From positions 1 to 59,216 of the forward strand of contig JADLFV010000119.1 of assembly GCA_020849625.1 (NCBI GenBank): 59,216 nt of DNA. Direction: 5' to 3'. Below are positions 26,229-35,209 of this stretch, piece by piece. Source of the stretch: Phycisphaeraceae bacterium. Lineage in GTDB: Bacteria > Planctomycetota > Phycisphaerae > Phycisphaerales > Phycisphaeraceae. Made by a program: the position numbers and the translations under genes. Under the pieces are notes generated by a model. That model did not search any database. It saw nothing but the letters and a program-made list of their open reading frames with translations, and had not been told where the DNA came from. Positions within the stretch are counted from its first letter, which is position 1. Every line of letters starts with the position of its first letter.

Positions 26229-27251
26229 TTGGTTTGGTCGGTTGGTTGCACAGGATCGCCGGCAGATCAAGGGCAGATCGCAATTGATGCGGGAGGGAGC
26301 GCCAAGATCCTCCGTCAAGGAGCGAGGCGGCCGTTCGGCCAGGCGGTCGAGGCTGAGGTCGAGCAGTGGATTGCCGAGCACGCCCACCTGATCGACGAGC
26401 GCGGTCACCGCCAGGTGGTGCGCAACGGCCACGCGCACCCTCGGAAGGTGGTCACCGGCCTTGGACCCATCGAGCTGACCATGCCGCGGGTGCATGACCG
26501 ACGCAACGAACCGCAGCGCGAGCGGTTTACCAGTTCGATCCTCCCGCTGTACCTGCGCAAGGCCAAGTCAGTTGAGCAACTGATCCCCTGGCTGTACCTC
26601 AAGGGCGTGAGCACCAGTGACTTCACCGAAGCGCTGGCGGCGTTGCTGGGCCCCGACTGCCCGGGCTTGAGTGCGTCCACTGTCACCCGGCTCAAGCAGG
26701 TGTGGGAAGAGGAGTATCGCCAGTGGGCGCAGCGTGATCTGTCGAGCGAGCACTACGTTTATCTGTGGGCTGACGGCGTGCACTTCAACGTGCGGTTGGA
26801 GGAGGATCGCCAGTGCATTCTCGTGCTGATGGGCGCCACCGCCGAAGGCAAGAAGGAATTGATCGCCATCGCCGACGGCTACCGCGAGTCGGAGCAGTCG
26901 TGGAAGTCGCTGCTGCTGGACGTCAAGCAGCGGGGGCTCACGGTGGACCCCAGTCTGGCCACCGGCGACGGGGCGCTGGGCTTCTGGAAAGCGCTGCCGC
27001 AGGTGTTCCCGACCACGCGGACGCAGCGATGCTGGGTGCACAAGACGGCCAACATGCTGAACAAGCTGCCCAAGCGGCTGCACACCGACAAGACCAAGGG
27101 CTGCGGCTCACGCATCGCCACCCTGACGATGGTATTCAAGCTCGCCGAGTCAGTCGAGCCACGCTTCCGCCGACTCAACGGCCACGACCTGATCGGCGAC
27201 GTGATCGCCGGCATCCGCTTCACCGACGGAGTCAAACAACAAGCCGCCTGA
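26229..27251 (+). pseudogene. IS256-family transposase with internal deletion
   Basis: A mutator-type transposase. RHPRKVVTGLGPIELTMPRV-like N-terminal sequence, the first Asp in VYLWADGVHFNVRL, and DGALGFWKALPQVFPTTRTQ with the second Asp are visible. After HKTANMLNKLPKRLH the frame jumps directly to TDKTKGCGSRIATLTMVFKLA, which normally lies about 100 residues further on. The lost segment includes the third catalytic residue (Glu). No good start codon precedes the conserved region. The element is therefore a non-functional remnant, marking the left side of the mobile block. Confidence 0.8.
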
Positions 27252-27777
27252 TCAAGGACTCATCCACAGGATTTGACCATATCCCTAGAAACCACGTATT
27301 GAATCACTGTAAACGCGGCATACATCACGACCAACGGAATGCCCATGCAACGAAAGAATTCAAGCCGTCCGCCGCATCATGTCGCCGATACGAAGAAGAT
27401 GCGGCTCTGGCCCATGCAGGAATATCGCGACGTATGGATGAATCACCTTGCCAGGTGACGTGGTTTTGCCAGTCACCCCGACTTTGCTCGAAAAGTGGCC
27501 ATTCGGCGAGCACGTCGAAGGGCTTTCTGATTGTGAGGACAAGAGTTGCTTGTCGAGTCGGAACTTCAAACAAACGATGACCAGAGGATTTCGTGAGGTA
27601 GGCCACATGGTATTAATATACGGGACACGATAAGGTGGTGACCCAAAAAGTGACCCAACTCTTGAGATCAAAATAGCAAATAACCGCATATAATCAGCAT
27701 CTTCCGCAACTGCTCTATCTCCTGACAACTGCAATCCTTAAGTGCAAAACCAAGCTCCTCCAAGAGGTTACAGATCT

Positions 27778-27805
27778 CGGGTCGGGAGAATCCCGCCCTC
27801 TCCGC
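27778..27805 (+). other. candidate attachment site (tRNA 3'-end-like sequence)
   Basis: The stretch ends AATCCCGCCCTCTCCGC, which closely resembles the T-arm and acceptor end of a tRNA gene, preceded by a degraded CGGGTCGGGAG instead of the usual GGTTCGA. No D-arm or anticodon arm is present. It could be an att remnant left by integration into a tRNA gene, since mobile genes follow. Call is speculative. Confidence 0.25.
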
Positions 27806-27828
27806 TTTCTGACAACAGCCAACGATTA

Positions 27829-27865
27829 ACGCCTGCGGTCACAACAGTTACCGCAGGCGTTTTTC
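27829..27865 (+). terminator. factor-independent terminator
   Basis: Perfect 11-bp stem ACGCCTGCGGT / ACCGCAGGCGT with a 10-base loop, followed by TTTTTC. It is the clearest terminator in the window. It follows the tRNA-like sequence, as expected for a terminator behind a tRNA gene. Confidence 0.8.
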
Positions 27866-27926
27866 TTGGCAAACGTTTACTGTCCTAAAACTGTCCTAAA
27901 CCGGGATGTTGACTTGCCTCGTGAAC

Positions 27927-28256
27927 TCAACGGCGGGTGCGAGGAGGACGCCACATCATGCCACAGACTGGACACCGTTTATTGGGCCGAGCCCGGTTGT
28001 GGCCAGCGAGTCGTCTCTTGACATACTGATCCACATAAAACGGATCCCATCGGTTCCTTGCATACCAGTCAATGTAAAAACGATTGGTCCCAAGGGCGTT
28101 GAGAATCCGTTCCAGGGAATCCGACCTTATATGGTTACGGCCAGCCAACCAGCGTGACAGGGCAGCCTCGGATACTTTGGCAGCCCGAGCCACCCCGCGT
28201 TGGCTCAGACCCAAGCTGTTCATCCGCGTCAAAACCAACAGGGCTATTTTTTCCAT
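27927..28256 (-). CDS. XRE-family regulator with C-terminal zinc-ribbon-like motif
   Basis: A small helix-turn-helix repressor. The XRE core is LTRMNSLGLSQRGVARAAKV, then SEAALSRWLAGRNHIRSDSL. The C-terminal 40 residues are basic and end with RPNKRCPVCGMMWRP, a half zinc-ribbon. This combination suits a mobile-element regulator. A promoter with its -10 box six bases before the ATG implies a leaderless transcript, and an inverted repeat overlaps the -35 region. Likely self-regulating and divergent from the ParB-type gene. Confidence 0.75.
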   Translation of the reverse strand: MEKIALLVLTRMNSLGLSQRGVARAAKVSEAALSRWLAGRNHIRSDSLERILNALGTNRFYIDWYARNRWDPFYVDQYVKRRLAGHNRARPNKRCPVCGMMWRPPRTRR

Positions 28257-28262
28257 TCCAAA

Positions 28263-28306
28263 AGTATAGCGATTTCGATAAACAAGTTACAGGCGCAATT
28301 ACCTGT
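28263..28306 (-). promoter_or_regulatory. leaderless promoter and operator of the XRE gene
   Basis: On the minus strand TGTAAC (28286-28291), a 17-base spacer and TATACT (28263-28268) end six bases before the ATG, so the transcript would start at or near the start codon, as for phage repressors. The repeat ACAGG (28289-28293) / CCTGT (28302-28306) overlaps the -35 box and could be the XRE operator. Confidence 0.45.
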
Positions 28307-28371
28307 CAAAAAAGTATTAAAGCCGAATATACGCGCCGCGCCCGGGGAAAGGTTTTTTTCCTTAACGGGGT

Positions 28372-28872
28372 ATGCAAAAAACATACCCCCCTACCGTCTG
28401 TTCCGTCCGATCCCTGTCCTGCCTGCCCGACCCCCAGGACGTCCTGAAGCCGCTTGATCCCGACGTCCGGGCGGCTCTGGCGGCCCAGATCGCCCGCGAT
28501 GGACCCTGCGAACCGCTGATCGTCTGGAAAAGCCGCAAGCTGGTCGTCGATGGCCTAGAGCGGCTATCCATCTACTGGGAGATGGGCATTAAGACCTGCC
28601 CGGTCATCTACCGCAGCTTCGCCGACCTGGACGTGGCGCGGCGATGGCGGATTGCCCACAACGTTAACCGGCGTCAGTTGAATCCCTGGTGCCGGGCCGT
28701 GGCGGCCATCGAGCTGGTTTACGCCGATTGGCGGAAACGCGACAAGGGCCGTAACGGTGAGGGCGAGAAGATCGACGAAGTCGTTGCCCTGTCCCATGTC
28801 TCCAAACCAGGTCGAACGAGTATTGCGAATATTGCGTCTGCTCGACCAGCACCCGGACAGACAAGCGACTGA
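28372..28872 (+). CDS. ParB-like (ParB/Srx) domain protein, frameshifted 3' end
   Basis: N-terminal 110 residues form a ParB/Srx-type domain: an LIVWKSRKLVVDGLERL strand-turn, then WEMGIKTCPVIYRSFADL and the helical AHNVNRRQLNPWCRAVAAIEL. After VVALSHVS the frame departs from family sequence (KPGRTSIANIASARPAPG) while the neighbouring frame continues as PNQVERVLRILRLLDQHPDR. The real protein probably continued into that frame, i.e. a ParB-methyltransferase fusion, as is frequent on phages and plasmids. No start-site problem: the ATG at 28372 is the first in frame. Confidence 0.6.
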   Translation: MQKTYPPTVCSVRSLSCLPDPQDVLKPLDPDVRAALAAQIARDGPCEPLIVWKSRKLVVDGLERLSIYWEMGIKTCPVIYRSFADLDVARRWRIAHNVNRRQLNPWCRAVAAIELVYADWRKRDKGRNGEGEKIDEVVALSHVSKPGRTSIANIASARPAPGQTSD

Positions 28873-29566
28873 TCGCCTGCGACGCATGCTCGACGATGGC
28901 CAGCGAACCATCGGCAGCGTTGCCTGCTCGCTTTACAACAACGACGTGGCCAAGAAACCGAAGCCGGCGACCAACCAGGATCCGGTCATGCTATCGCAGT
29001 CGCATGGTTCAATCCTCCATGGCCGGTCATTGAGCAACAGGATCGTCAACGACGATTGCCTGGCGGTGAACCAGGCTCTGGCTGATGACAGCGTCGGGCT
29101 GATCATCACCAGCATCCCTTATCTCGGGGCCCATCACGATTACAACGGAACGTTCAACGATCTGGCCACCTACGACAAATACCTCGACTGGTTAAAGGAA
29201 CGCATCGCCGACTTCCCTCGCATCCTTCTTCCGGGGGCCATTGTGGCAATCAATGTCGATGATCCGACCAGTCGCAGCGATGAGCGTCAAGAGCGTTTCC
29301 GTTTGCCTATTACTCGCGACGTAGGGTTGATGCTGGAAGAAGCCGGGCTGAGCTACTTTGATGAGCTGGTCTGGGTGAAGCAGAACGCTACAGGCCGCAA
29401 AGTCGCTCATGGTTCGGTGGATGCCGATCTACGCGCCGCTGCCTCACGATGCCGAATGCGAACTGGCCATGGTCCGAATCACTCATCGCTATGCCCCGAT
29501 TGCTCGCAAGGTATTCGAGCAGTCGATGGAAGATCCCGCTTTGCCCGTAGCATTCACCCTCAATGA
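28796..29566 (+). pseudogene. DNA methyltransferase part of a ParB-fused gene, C-terminally truncated
   Basis: Starts with the missing end of the ParB-like helix region (NQVERVLRILRLLDQHPDRQ). From about residue 65 it is an N4/N6-adenine/cytosine DNA methyltransferase: RIVNDDCLAVNQALADDSVG, then the catalytic motif IV as TSIPYLG (usual form TSPPY) and a later ELVWVKQNATGRKVAHGS. The SAM-binding motif (FxGxGTT) that should follow is absent; after HGS the sequence is unlike the family. With an altered catalytic motif and no SAM site, it is unlikely to be active. Confidence 0.6.
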
Positions 29567-29963
29567 GATTGTCGGACCCGAACACGAAGGACCGATCACC
29601 GAGCAGATCACGCGATGCCTGGGCGGGCACGGATTGCTGATTGCTGATGCGGCCCCCGGCTCCATCAGCCTGGTTGGCACTTCGCCTGCTCTGGCCCTGC
29701 TCGTCAACCGCCTTCGTCATCAACCACATCCCCGGGGCGTGTTACGCCATCGCATTGTTCAAGCCGCCCTGCGTCTGCCGCAAAGGCCCAGGCGTCTGCG
29801 CACCGAGATGCTGCTGAACGCAGCCGTCGTCCTGGAGAATCTGGCAATCGAAGCCGACGGCCTGCTCGATGAAAACCGGGGAACTTCGTCACTTCGATCC
29901 AAGTGGCTGCTCATCGAAAAGATGAACCCAGACAACGGCGAGGGGGGCAACCAGCATGACTGA
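29409..29963 (+). CDS. hypothetical protein
   Basis: A 184-residue open frame that begins inside the methyltransferase frame. Its interior (LAMVRITHRYAPIARKVFE, then LPVAFTLNEIVGPE) has ordinary protein-like composition, but it resembles no family I know. A second possible start is ATG 29421. Its stop overlaps the start of the next gene by eight bases, suggesting coupling. It could be a genuine mobile-element gene or the remnant of one; moderate doubt. Confidence 0.4.
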   Translation: MVRWMPIYAPLPHDAECELAMVRITHRYAPIARKVFEQSMEDPALPVAFTLNEIVGPEHEGPITEQITRCLGGHGLLIADAAPGSISLVGTSPALALLVNRLRHQPHPRGVLRHRIVQAALRLPQRPRRLRTEMLLNAAVVLENLAIEADGLLDENRGTSSLRSKWLLIEKMNPDNGEGGNQHD

Positions 29964-30528
29964 TCAAAACATGCCGGATGGCTGCAAGCCGCCCCGGTGG
30001 CCGGAACTCTTTGTTCGATGTGCCCAGTCACCATGTCCCAGGTGCCACAAGCAATTGGACGAAAGCAGCATCATCGGTATTAACCTGCAACTGCTGCCGC
30101 ACGACCACCAGCCATGGGCAGGACCTTATTCGTGCGTCGTCGTGTGCTGCCCCGGCTGCTCTTTCATACGGATGATCGTCGCACCGGTACCCCGGAGCGA
30201 GGCGATGAAAGCCATCGCTCAGCTCTATAGCTGGGGTGATCGGCTGGCGGCTCATTATCGCCGTCAGCCACAGCAGCCACCAACGCCTGGCAGTCCCTCA
30301 ACAGGATCTACGCCAACAGGAAATGCCGGCAGGCCCGGCCAGGTGCGGCCCAGCTTACGCAAATGGCAGCGGCGCGATGCGGTCACGGAAAGTGAGATCC
30401 GCAGCTTTCTCAACAAGCTGCAGAAGACCAGCTTCAAGGTGGACTCTAAAGGCTTCCGGAAGTTTCTCAAGTCGATGGGGATTGATCCGGATCACACCCA
30501 AGAAGATAAATTAGACCAGCCTCCATGA
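29956..30528 (+). CDS. hypothetical protein with zinc-finger-like N-terminus
   Basis: Two CxxC pairs are present: SPCPRCHKQL near residue 27 and VCCPGCSFIR near residue 68, which could form a zinc ribbon. A Pro/Thr/Ser-rich linker (about 105-130) separates it from a basic C-terminal helix region, ESEIRSFLNKLQKTS. The gene overlaps the preceding frame by eight bases. Its context is the mobile block; DNA binding is plausible. No family is recognised. Confidence 0.5.
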   Translation: MTDQNMPDGCKPPRWPELFVRCAQSPCPRCHKQLDESSIIGINLQLLPHDHQPWAGPYSCVVVCCPGCSFIRMIVAPVPRSEAMKAIAQLYSWGDRLAAHYRRQPQQPPTPGSPSTGSTPTGNAGRPGQVRPSLRKWQRRDAVTESEIRSFLNKLQKTSFKVDSKGFRKFLKSMGIDPDHTQEDKLDQPP

Positions 30529-30591
30529 TGAGGCAGGAATCTCGGCCAAACAATCACCTTCAGATGCAGGGAACGCGAAAAGACTTTAGAC

Positions 30592-33114
30592 TCAGAACCC
30601 GGTATTGGGCTGCCAGCGGCTGTAGTAATTCTCACCCAGGCGGGTTAGGGGGATGTTGACCAATTTGTAGAGCAGCGAGCCGTCGGTGAGCTTGTCGCGG
30701 TGGCCGAGGTCACGAAGCATGGGCCAGTAACTGCCCTCAGCATCGCTCCAGCCCTTGACAGGATCGGAGTCCCACACCACGATGCCATCGGCACCCTGCT
30801 GATACATCTCCGTGGCCGTGTTGAGCAAGGTCTCCGGTTTGCTCATCTGCCAGCCAATGACAAATGGGAACACTTTGGTATTGGTCCCTTTAAGCGCGGT
30901 AGTGTAATAGGCCACGTCAGACTTCCTAGCTGCCAAACCGGATGTGTGGTATGCAAACCACGCAAGACCAACCTGGTCAACGAGACCTTCCTTGGCCCAG
31001 CGCTCAATATCGAGGCCGAACTTCTGATTGTCGGCCTCAGTCGCAAAGGTGCTCACGGCCAGTTTCAAGCGCTTGTTGCCGCCACGCTCCCGAGCTACCT
31101 CATCGAGCATGGTTCGCATGTTCCGGAGGTATTCTGTCACGATCTCCGCCCGCATGGCGTAGATCCGCGGGTCATCCTCGGGGATCTGCCGAGCGTCTAC
31201 CCCGGGATACCGCTCAGCAAAACGGTCAAGAAATCCCTGTTCCCATAGCATCATCGGCATGCCACGGTGAAAGAAGATGCCGGCGCCATCCGCACCCATA
31301 CTCACGGCCTCCCGCAGCACCTTGATCACCTGTGCCTGAACCTCAGGGTAGGCATAACTCATGTACATGACAGGCGTGCCGTCACGATCAACGGTTCGCC
31401 ACTGTGGATTTGCTTCATAGAACCGGCTGGAGAATGTTTCTTCCCATGGATGGGCACCTTTCCAGCCGCCGATGCGCGAGAAGATGAGAATGTCGGCGTC
31501 TTGCTTGTGAGCCTCATCGATCGCAACCTGGACGACATTGACACCATTATCCACCAGGGCCTGGAGCGATTCCTGCACCACGCGATCGACTGGCCGAGTG
31601 AACGCTTCGGTCCCCTGGCTGAGTAGCGTGCCGTAGTCCGAGTCGTAGTTCACCAGGTCGGCACCGATGTACTGGAACCACCACGTGCCAAAATCACTCT
31701 CACGGTAGGATGCAAACGTGTTGGCGATGTCCTGTCTGGTCCGCGGATGGTAGGGCCAGATCATGGAGTGGCCGTCGAAACAGGCAATGAGATTTCGAGT
31801 GTTCTTACGGTTGGCTTGTTCGGCTTGCACGCGTGTCACCTCGGCCTCGGTCAGCGGCACAAGGCGAACGTAGGTGAGCAGTGCATTCTGGTTGATGACG
31901 CTCTGGAGGATCAAGTCCTGGCCGGTCAGATCGGCCGTTGTCATGTAGATTTCTTCGATCCGGTCACGTCGGGTGGTTCCATCGTTGGTGAACTGCAAGT
32001 GGTTCTGGAAGTAAGAGAAGGCATCGTCTCCAGACAACCGGGCTTTGATCTCGTTGGGTAGTGGTTTGCCGAAGTTATTGATAGTGGCCAGGCCGAGGTA
32101 CACCGCGTACCAACCTTGCACGTCGAGAGCGAGCCTCGTCGGCGGTGTTGTCGATTCGACACAGGCAGATAACGCATAGCCAGAGAAGCTGGGCGTTTCG
32201 TAATCGAACACCTTCCACTTGCCGCGCTGCCGGCGGTCGGACAGCACCTCCTGGGGTGTAACCTGACGCAGGTCAGTGATCAGTTTGGAGTCGGCATACT
32301 GCGACCAGCGCGCCTGGTGGCTGCCATCGGGGGCTGCTGCTGGCGCAGGTTGTACCTCAGACCCTGTGGGAGCGAAGCCGGCGAAGACCAGATCCGGCTC
32401 ATCCGAGTCCATGCCTGCGCCCAGAAATACACTCACTTTCGGATCACGGTTCTCGATCACAACACGGTGGATCGCCGCCACGGGCTGTTGCTGCGTACGT
32501 GCCGAGAGGTGAACGTCAGCCCGGTACTTCTTATTGTCTCCTTGGCGCACCATCGACTGCCCCAACTGCTGGTTGTTCGCATCGAAGATGGTGATGTATA
32601 CCTGCTCCGCCGACAACGCGGCCCCCACCAGGGTCAGCGATAGATCGCTTACCCCAGCCGTAGCCTGGGGATTGTCCGACTCCACAAAGCGCAGGGTGAG
32701 GTTGCCCCGCACGATGACATTGCTGCAAACTGCTCGACTGGTCAAATCATGAAAGTCGATGACTGAGCCCTCGGATTCCAACACAAGTCCGCGGGTCGGT
32801 GGCAATGGGGTGCGAGTGGTATTTGCTGCGTCGGGCTTCAGAATGCCGAGGAACGGCGATTTATACTGGGCGACTCGACCCGTAGCAGGTTCAGATTGAC
32901 CGGGCTGCGGGTTGGAGACGTAATCTGCAAAGTGGATCTCAGTCAGGCCGCCGACATTTGAAGACAACGGCTGTATAGGGTTGATTGCGATATCTAATTT
33001 TACCTGTTCGGCCGCCCATAATACGTTCGGTAATGCCAAGCCTATCACCAAGGCTGAAATTAGCGTAGCGGATCGAGAACTATGCCGAACAATTATCGTT
33101 TGATTCCTGCTCAT
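30592..33114 (-). CDS. secreted putative glycoside hydrolase (TIM-barrel type)
   Basis: An 840-residue exported protein with signal peptide (ISALVIGLALPNVLWA, cleavage near residue 35). The N-terminal 350 residues look beta-rich, with NPB/CBM-like strands. The C-terminal 450 residues look like a TIM barrel: FGTWWFQYIGADLVNYDS, VNVVQVAIDEAHKQDADILI, GADGAGIFFHRGMPMM, RLKLAVSTFATEAD, QQGADGIVVWDSDPVKGWS. This strand pattern fits glycoside hydrolase families of the GHL type. Candidate catalytic acids (Glu/Asp near VAIDEAH and VWDSD) cannot be assigned. It starts at TAATG with the esterase stop, so the two are coupled. Confidence 0.6.
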   Translation of the reverse strand: MSRNQTIIVRHSSRSATLISALVIGLALPNVLWAAEQVKLDIAINPIQPLSSNVGGLTEIHFADYVSNPQPGQSEPATGRVAQYKSPFLGILKPDAANTTRTPLPPTRGLVLESEGSVIDFHDLTSRAVCSNVIVRGNLTLRFVESDNPQATAGVSDLSLTLVGAALSAEQVYITIFDANNQQLGQSMVRQGDNKKYRADVHLSARTQQQPVAAIHRVVIENRDPKVSVFLGAGMDSDEPDLVFAGFAPTGSEVQPAPAAAPDGSHQARWSQYADSKLITDLRQVTPQEVLSDRRQRGKWKVFDYETPSFSGYALSACVESTTPPTRLALDVQGWYAVYLGLATINNFGKPLPNEIKARLSGDDAFSYFQNHLQFTNDGTTRRDRIEEIYMTTADLTGQDLILQSVINQNALLTYVRLVPLTEAEVTRVQAEQANRKNTRNLIACFDGHSMIWPYHPRTRQDIANTFASYRESDFGTWWFQYIGADLVNYDSDYGTLLSQGTEAFTRPVDRVVQESLQALVDNGVNVVQVAIDEAHKQDADILIFSRIGGWKGAHPWEETFSSRFYEANPQWRTVDRDGTPVMYMSYAYPEVQAQVIKVLREAVSMGADGAGIFFHRGMPMMLWEQGFLDRFAERYPGVDARQIPEDDPRIYAMRAEIVTEYLRNMRTMLDEVARERGGNKRLKLAVSTFATEADNQKFGLDIERWAKEGLVDQVGLAWFAYHTSGLAARKSDVAYYTTALKGTNTKVFPFVIGWQMSKPETLLNTATEMYQQGADGIVVWDSDPVKGWSDAEGSYWPMLRDLGHRDKLTDGSLLYKLVNIPLTRLGENYYSRWQPNTGF

Positions 33115-34112
33115 TATTTACCTGCCTTCACTTGGCCTTGAGTGACTGATACAAGAAAGTCGAGATAATCACCCTTCACCGCAACATGAAAAGATTCCTT
33201 GTTGTCGCCCCCTATTTGAAGCACGTAAGGTACACCAGCTGTTTTGAGTTTCTCGACCAGAAACTCACCTTGTCTGCGATGATGCACCCAGAGATTTAGC
33301 GGCGCGTCTGCCGGAACTTCCTCGGGGTCATTCTTGTAGATCAGGTAAATAGGTGGATCATCCGGTGTGACGTGCGATACCGGCGAGGCATCGGCCAGCA
33401 GGGGGGCGAGTTGTGGTTCCTGCAATTCCTCCGCGTTTTTACAGCCAAACAGCAATTGGTAAGGCTTTGATTGTTCGGCCATTACGCCTGGAAATAGTCG
33501 GTCGGTCACAAACGGATCATAGGTGCTTTGAGCCAGGATGCCGACGGCCCCGCATAGTCGTGTGGACTGCTGTAGCAGTGGCGTATCACTGTCAGGCTCT
33601 GCCAAATCATCATGCAATGCCAGCCACAAGGCGATGCCGCCACCTGCGGATTCCCCCCACACGGATATCCGCGTCGGATCAATTCCATATTCGTCCGCAT
33701 GAAGGCGAAGAAACTGAACGGCCCGGGCTGCATCGTGCATCGGTGCAGGGTATGCCGCCTTGCTGCTGTAACGATAATTGATCGATGCGACATGAATGCC
33801 GTGTTCATGCAATTTCTGAATAGCAGTCGCAGATATTCCCGACTTGTCGCCGTGCAGGAAGCTACCACCGTGGATGAACAATACCAGTCCAGTTGGACTG
33901 CTATCGGTGAGGTAAAGGTCCAGTTTCTGCCGCTCGTACTCGCCGTATGCCAAATCTGCATGGGTCGGTAAGATCGCGCCATCCAACGTCTGGGATTGAA
34001 CGCTGTCAACGGAGATCAGCGCGGTGATTGCCGCCAATATGCTTGTGTGGATTAACTTGATCATGGCGTTAATACTCTGACAGTTGACGGCTGAACCGAC
34101 CTCTATCTTCAT
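33114..34112 (-). CDS. alpha/beta hydrolase, carboxylesterase-like
   Basis: An exported or membrane-associated esterase. The hydrophobic N-terminal segment (IHTSILAAITALISV) precedes the oxyanion HGGS motif (FIHGGSFLHGDKSG), the nucleophile elbow GESAGG and an acid in IYKNDPEE, with a late His in KESFHVAV. This is the order in HSL/BD-FAE-type esterases. The first ATG at 34112 overlaps the peptidase stop (TAATG); the ATG at 34064 gives a more normal signal peptide. It probably removes acyl groups from sugars or glycans, in line with neighbouring SGNH genes. Confidence 0.82.
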   Translation of the reverse strand: MKIEVGSAVNCQSINAMIKLIHTSILAAITALISVDSVQSQTLDGAILPTHADLAYGEYERQKLDLYLTDSSPTGLVLFIHGGSFLHGDKSGISATAIQKLHEHGIHVASINYRYSSKAAYPAPMHDAARAVQFLRLHADEYGIDPTRISVWGESAGGGIALWLALHDDLAEPDSDTPLLQQSTRLCGAVGILAQSTYDPFVTDRLFPGVMAEQSKPYQLLFGCKNAEELQEPQLAPLLADASPVSHVTPDDPPIYLIYKNDPEEVPADAPLNLWVHHRRQGEFLVEKLKTAGVPYVLQIGGDNKESFHVAVKGDYLDFLVSVTQGQVKAGK

Positions 34113-35209
34113 TAAAGAATCAACAGCTCCTTTAAGCGTGTTCTACTGTTTTGCAACTCTAATGCTGATCGGTCAAGGTGCTTTGTTCGCGGCAGCTGAG
34201 AGCCGATTTCAACTAACAATTTCACCATGCATTGAAAGTCGTTGAGCGATATGCGCTCTGTGTCGATTTTACCAGTACGCTCGTTCATGTTGTGATAGTT
34301 GGCTAATGCCAGACACACACAACTGGTGCTGTAACCGAGAATCTGGTAAACAGACGCTTCACAAGATCCGCCAAGCATAAGTCTATACTGCCATCGGAAA
34401 TCCCGGTGTCGGGTGGCATAATTGTTGGCGATGGATTTAATGCGAAATGTCAGATCTGGATCATAAGTACATGTGCGGTCACCGACACGGACAATCGGAC
34501 CGCCACCAACTGGCGTGTCAGGATAACAACGCGTGTTCTCAAGCACGACAATCTGTGCAGATGGAGGTAATAATCCACTCCGATCAGCTTCTATTGCCCC
34601 AAGGCATCCAACTTCCTCTGCGCGAGTAAATAGAAGCCGAATGTCATGCGGGCAATCCACCAAGCGATCAAAGCAGATCATTGCTGCCGCGACCCCAGTC
34701 AGATTATCGGTGACCGGTGCATATAGTTGCCCACGTCGGATGCGTGCCGGCTTCAAGGCCCACGTCATCACATCACCGGGCCGTACTGGCGTTGAGCAAT
34801 CACAAGCGACTTCAACCCGATGTCCACCATATGGTTCATTGGAAGGCGTGACGTGCACGATCGTGCCCTCAGTAGTTGGCGTATCATCGTTGTTTCGGTA
34901 CAGACGAATTCTGGCATAACGGATGTATTTGTGATTAATGACACCTCGGAATATTGCATGTATCCTTTTCCCCTTGCGACGGGTGACTAAGAAGCCGGGG
35001 TGATCCATATGAGCTACTAGTACAAGGGGCCGTGTGGTGCTGATTCCTTTTCGTTTGATGATCAGGTTGCCTGTACGATCTGTGGTCAGATCGACATCGA
35101 CTCGTGATTTTGCCCAATTGTTTACTTCGCGAATCACACGATGCTCACGGCCGGGGGCCGTGACAAGGTTTACCATATTCATCAACAATCGTTGTTCGCG
35201 AGCATTCAC
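34112..35209 (-). CDS. M42/M20-like metallopeptidase
   Basis: A 365-residue aminopeptidase-like protein. Metal- and active-site segments are readable: HMDHPGF near residue 68, APVTDNLTGVAAAM, LFTRAEEVG (catalytic and metal Glu), LENTR, and ANYHNMNE near the end. This matches the M42 glutamyl aminopeptidase/M20 family. The GTG start overlaps the epimerase stop (GTGA). In a sugar-utilisation operon it may trim glycopeptides or act on an amide, but no specific substrate is shown. Confidence 0.8.
   Translation of the reverse strand: MNAREQRLLMNMVNLVTAPGREHRVIREVNNWAKSRVDVDLTTDRTGNLIIKRKGISTTRPLVLVAHMDHPGFLVTRRKGKRIHAIFRGVINHKYIRYARIRLYRNNDDTPTTEGTIVHVTPSNEPYGGHRVEVACDCSTPVRPGDVMTWALKPARIRRGQLYAPVTDNLTGVAAAMICFDRLVDCPHDIRLLFTRAEEVGCLGAIEADRSGLLPPSAQIVVLENTRCYPDTPVGGGPIVRVGDRTCTYDPDLTFRIKSIANNYATRHRDFRWQYRLMLGGSCEASVYQILGYSTSCVCLALANYHNMNERTGKIDTERISLNDFQCMVKLLVEIGSQLPRTKHLDRSALELQNSRTRLKELLIL

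Larger units (their letters stand above)
27252..27926. other. IS256 right flank and mobile-element boundary, no gene seen
   Basis: 675 bases without a convincing gene. The first part reads as the downstream flank of the IS256-type remnant. The last 150 bases hold a sequence like a tRNA 3' end, a strong terminator hairpin and a tandem repeat of CTGTCCTAAA near 27879-27900. Base composition is more AT-rich than in the neighbouring genes. It looks like the edge of an integrated element whose genes follow. Confidence 0.4.

Noticed and set aside
27778..27805. complete tRNA gene
   Set aside because: Only a T-arm/acceptor-like end is present; no anticodon or D arm can be folded upstream.
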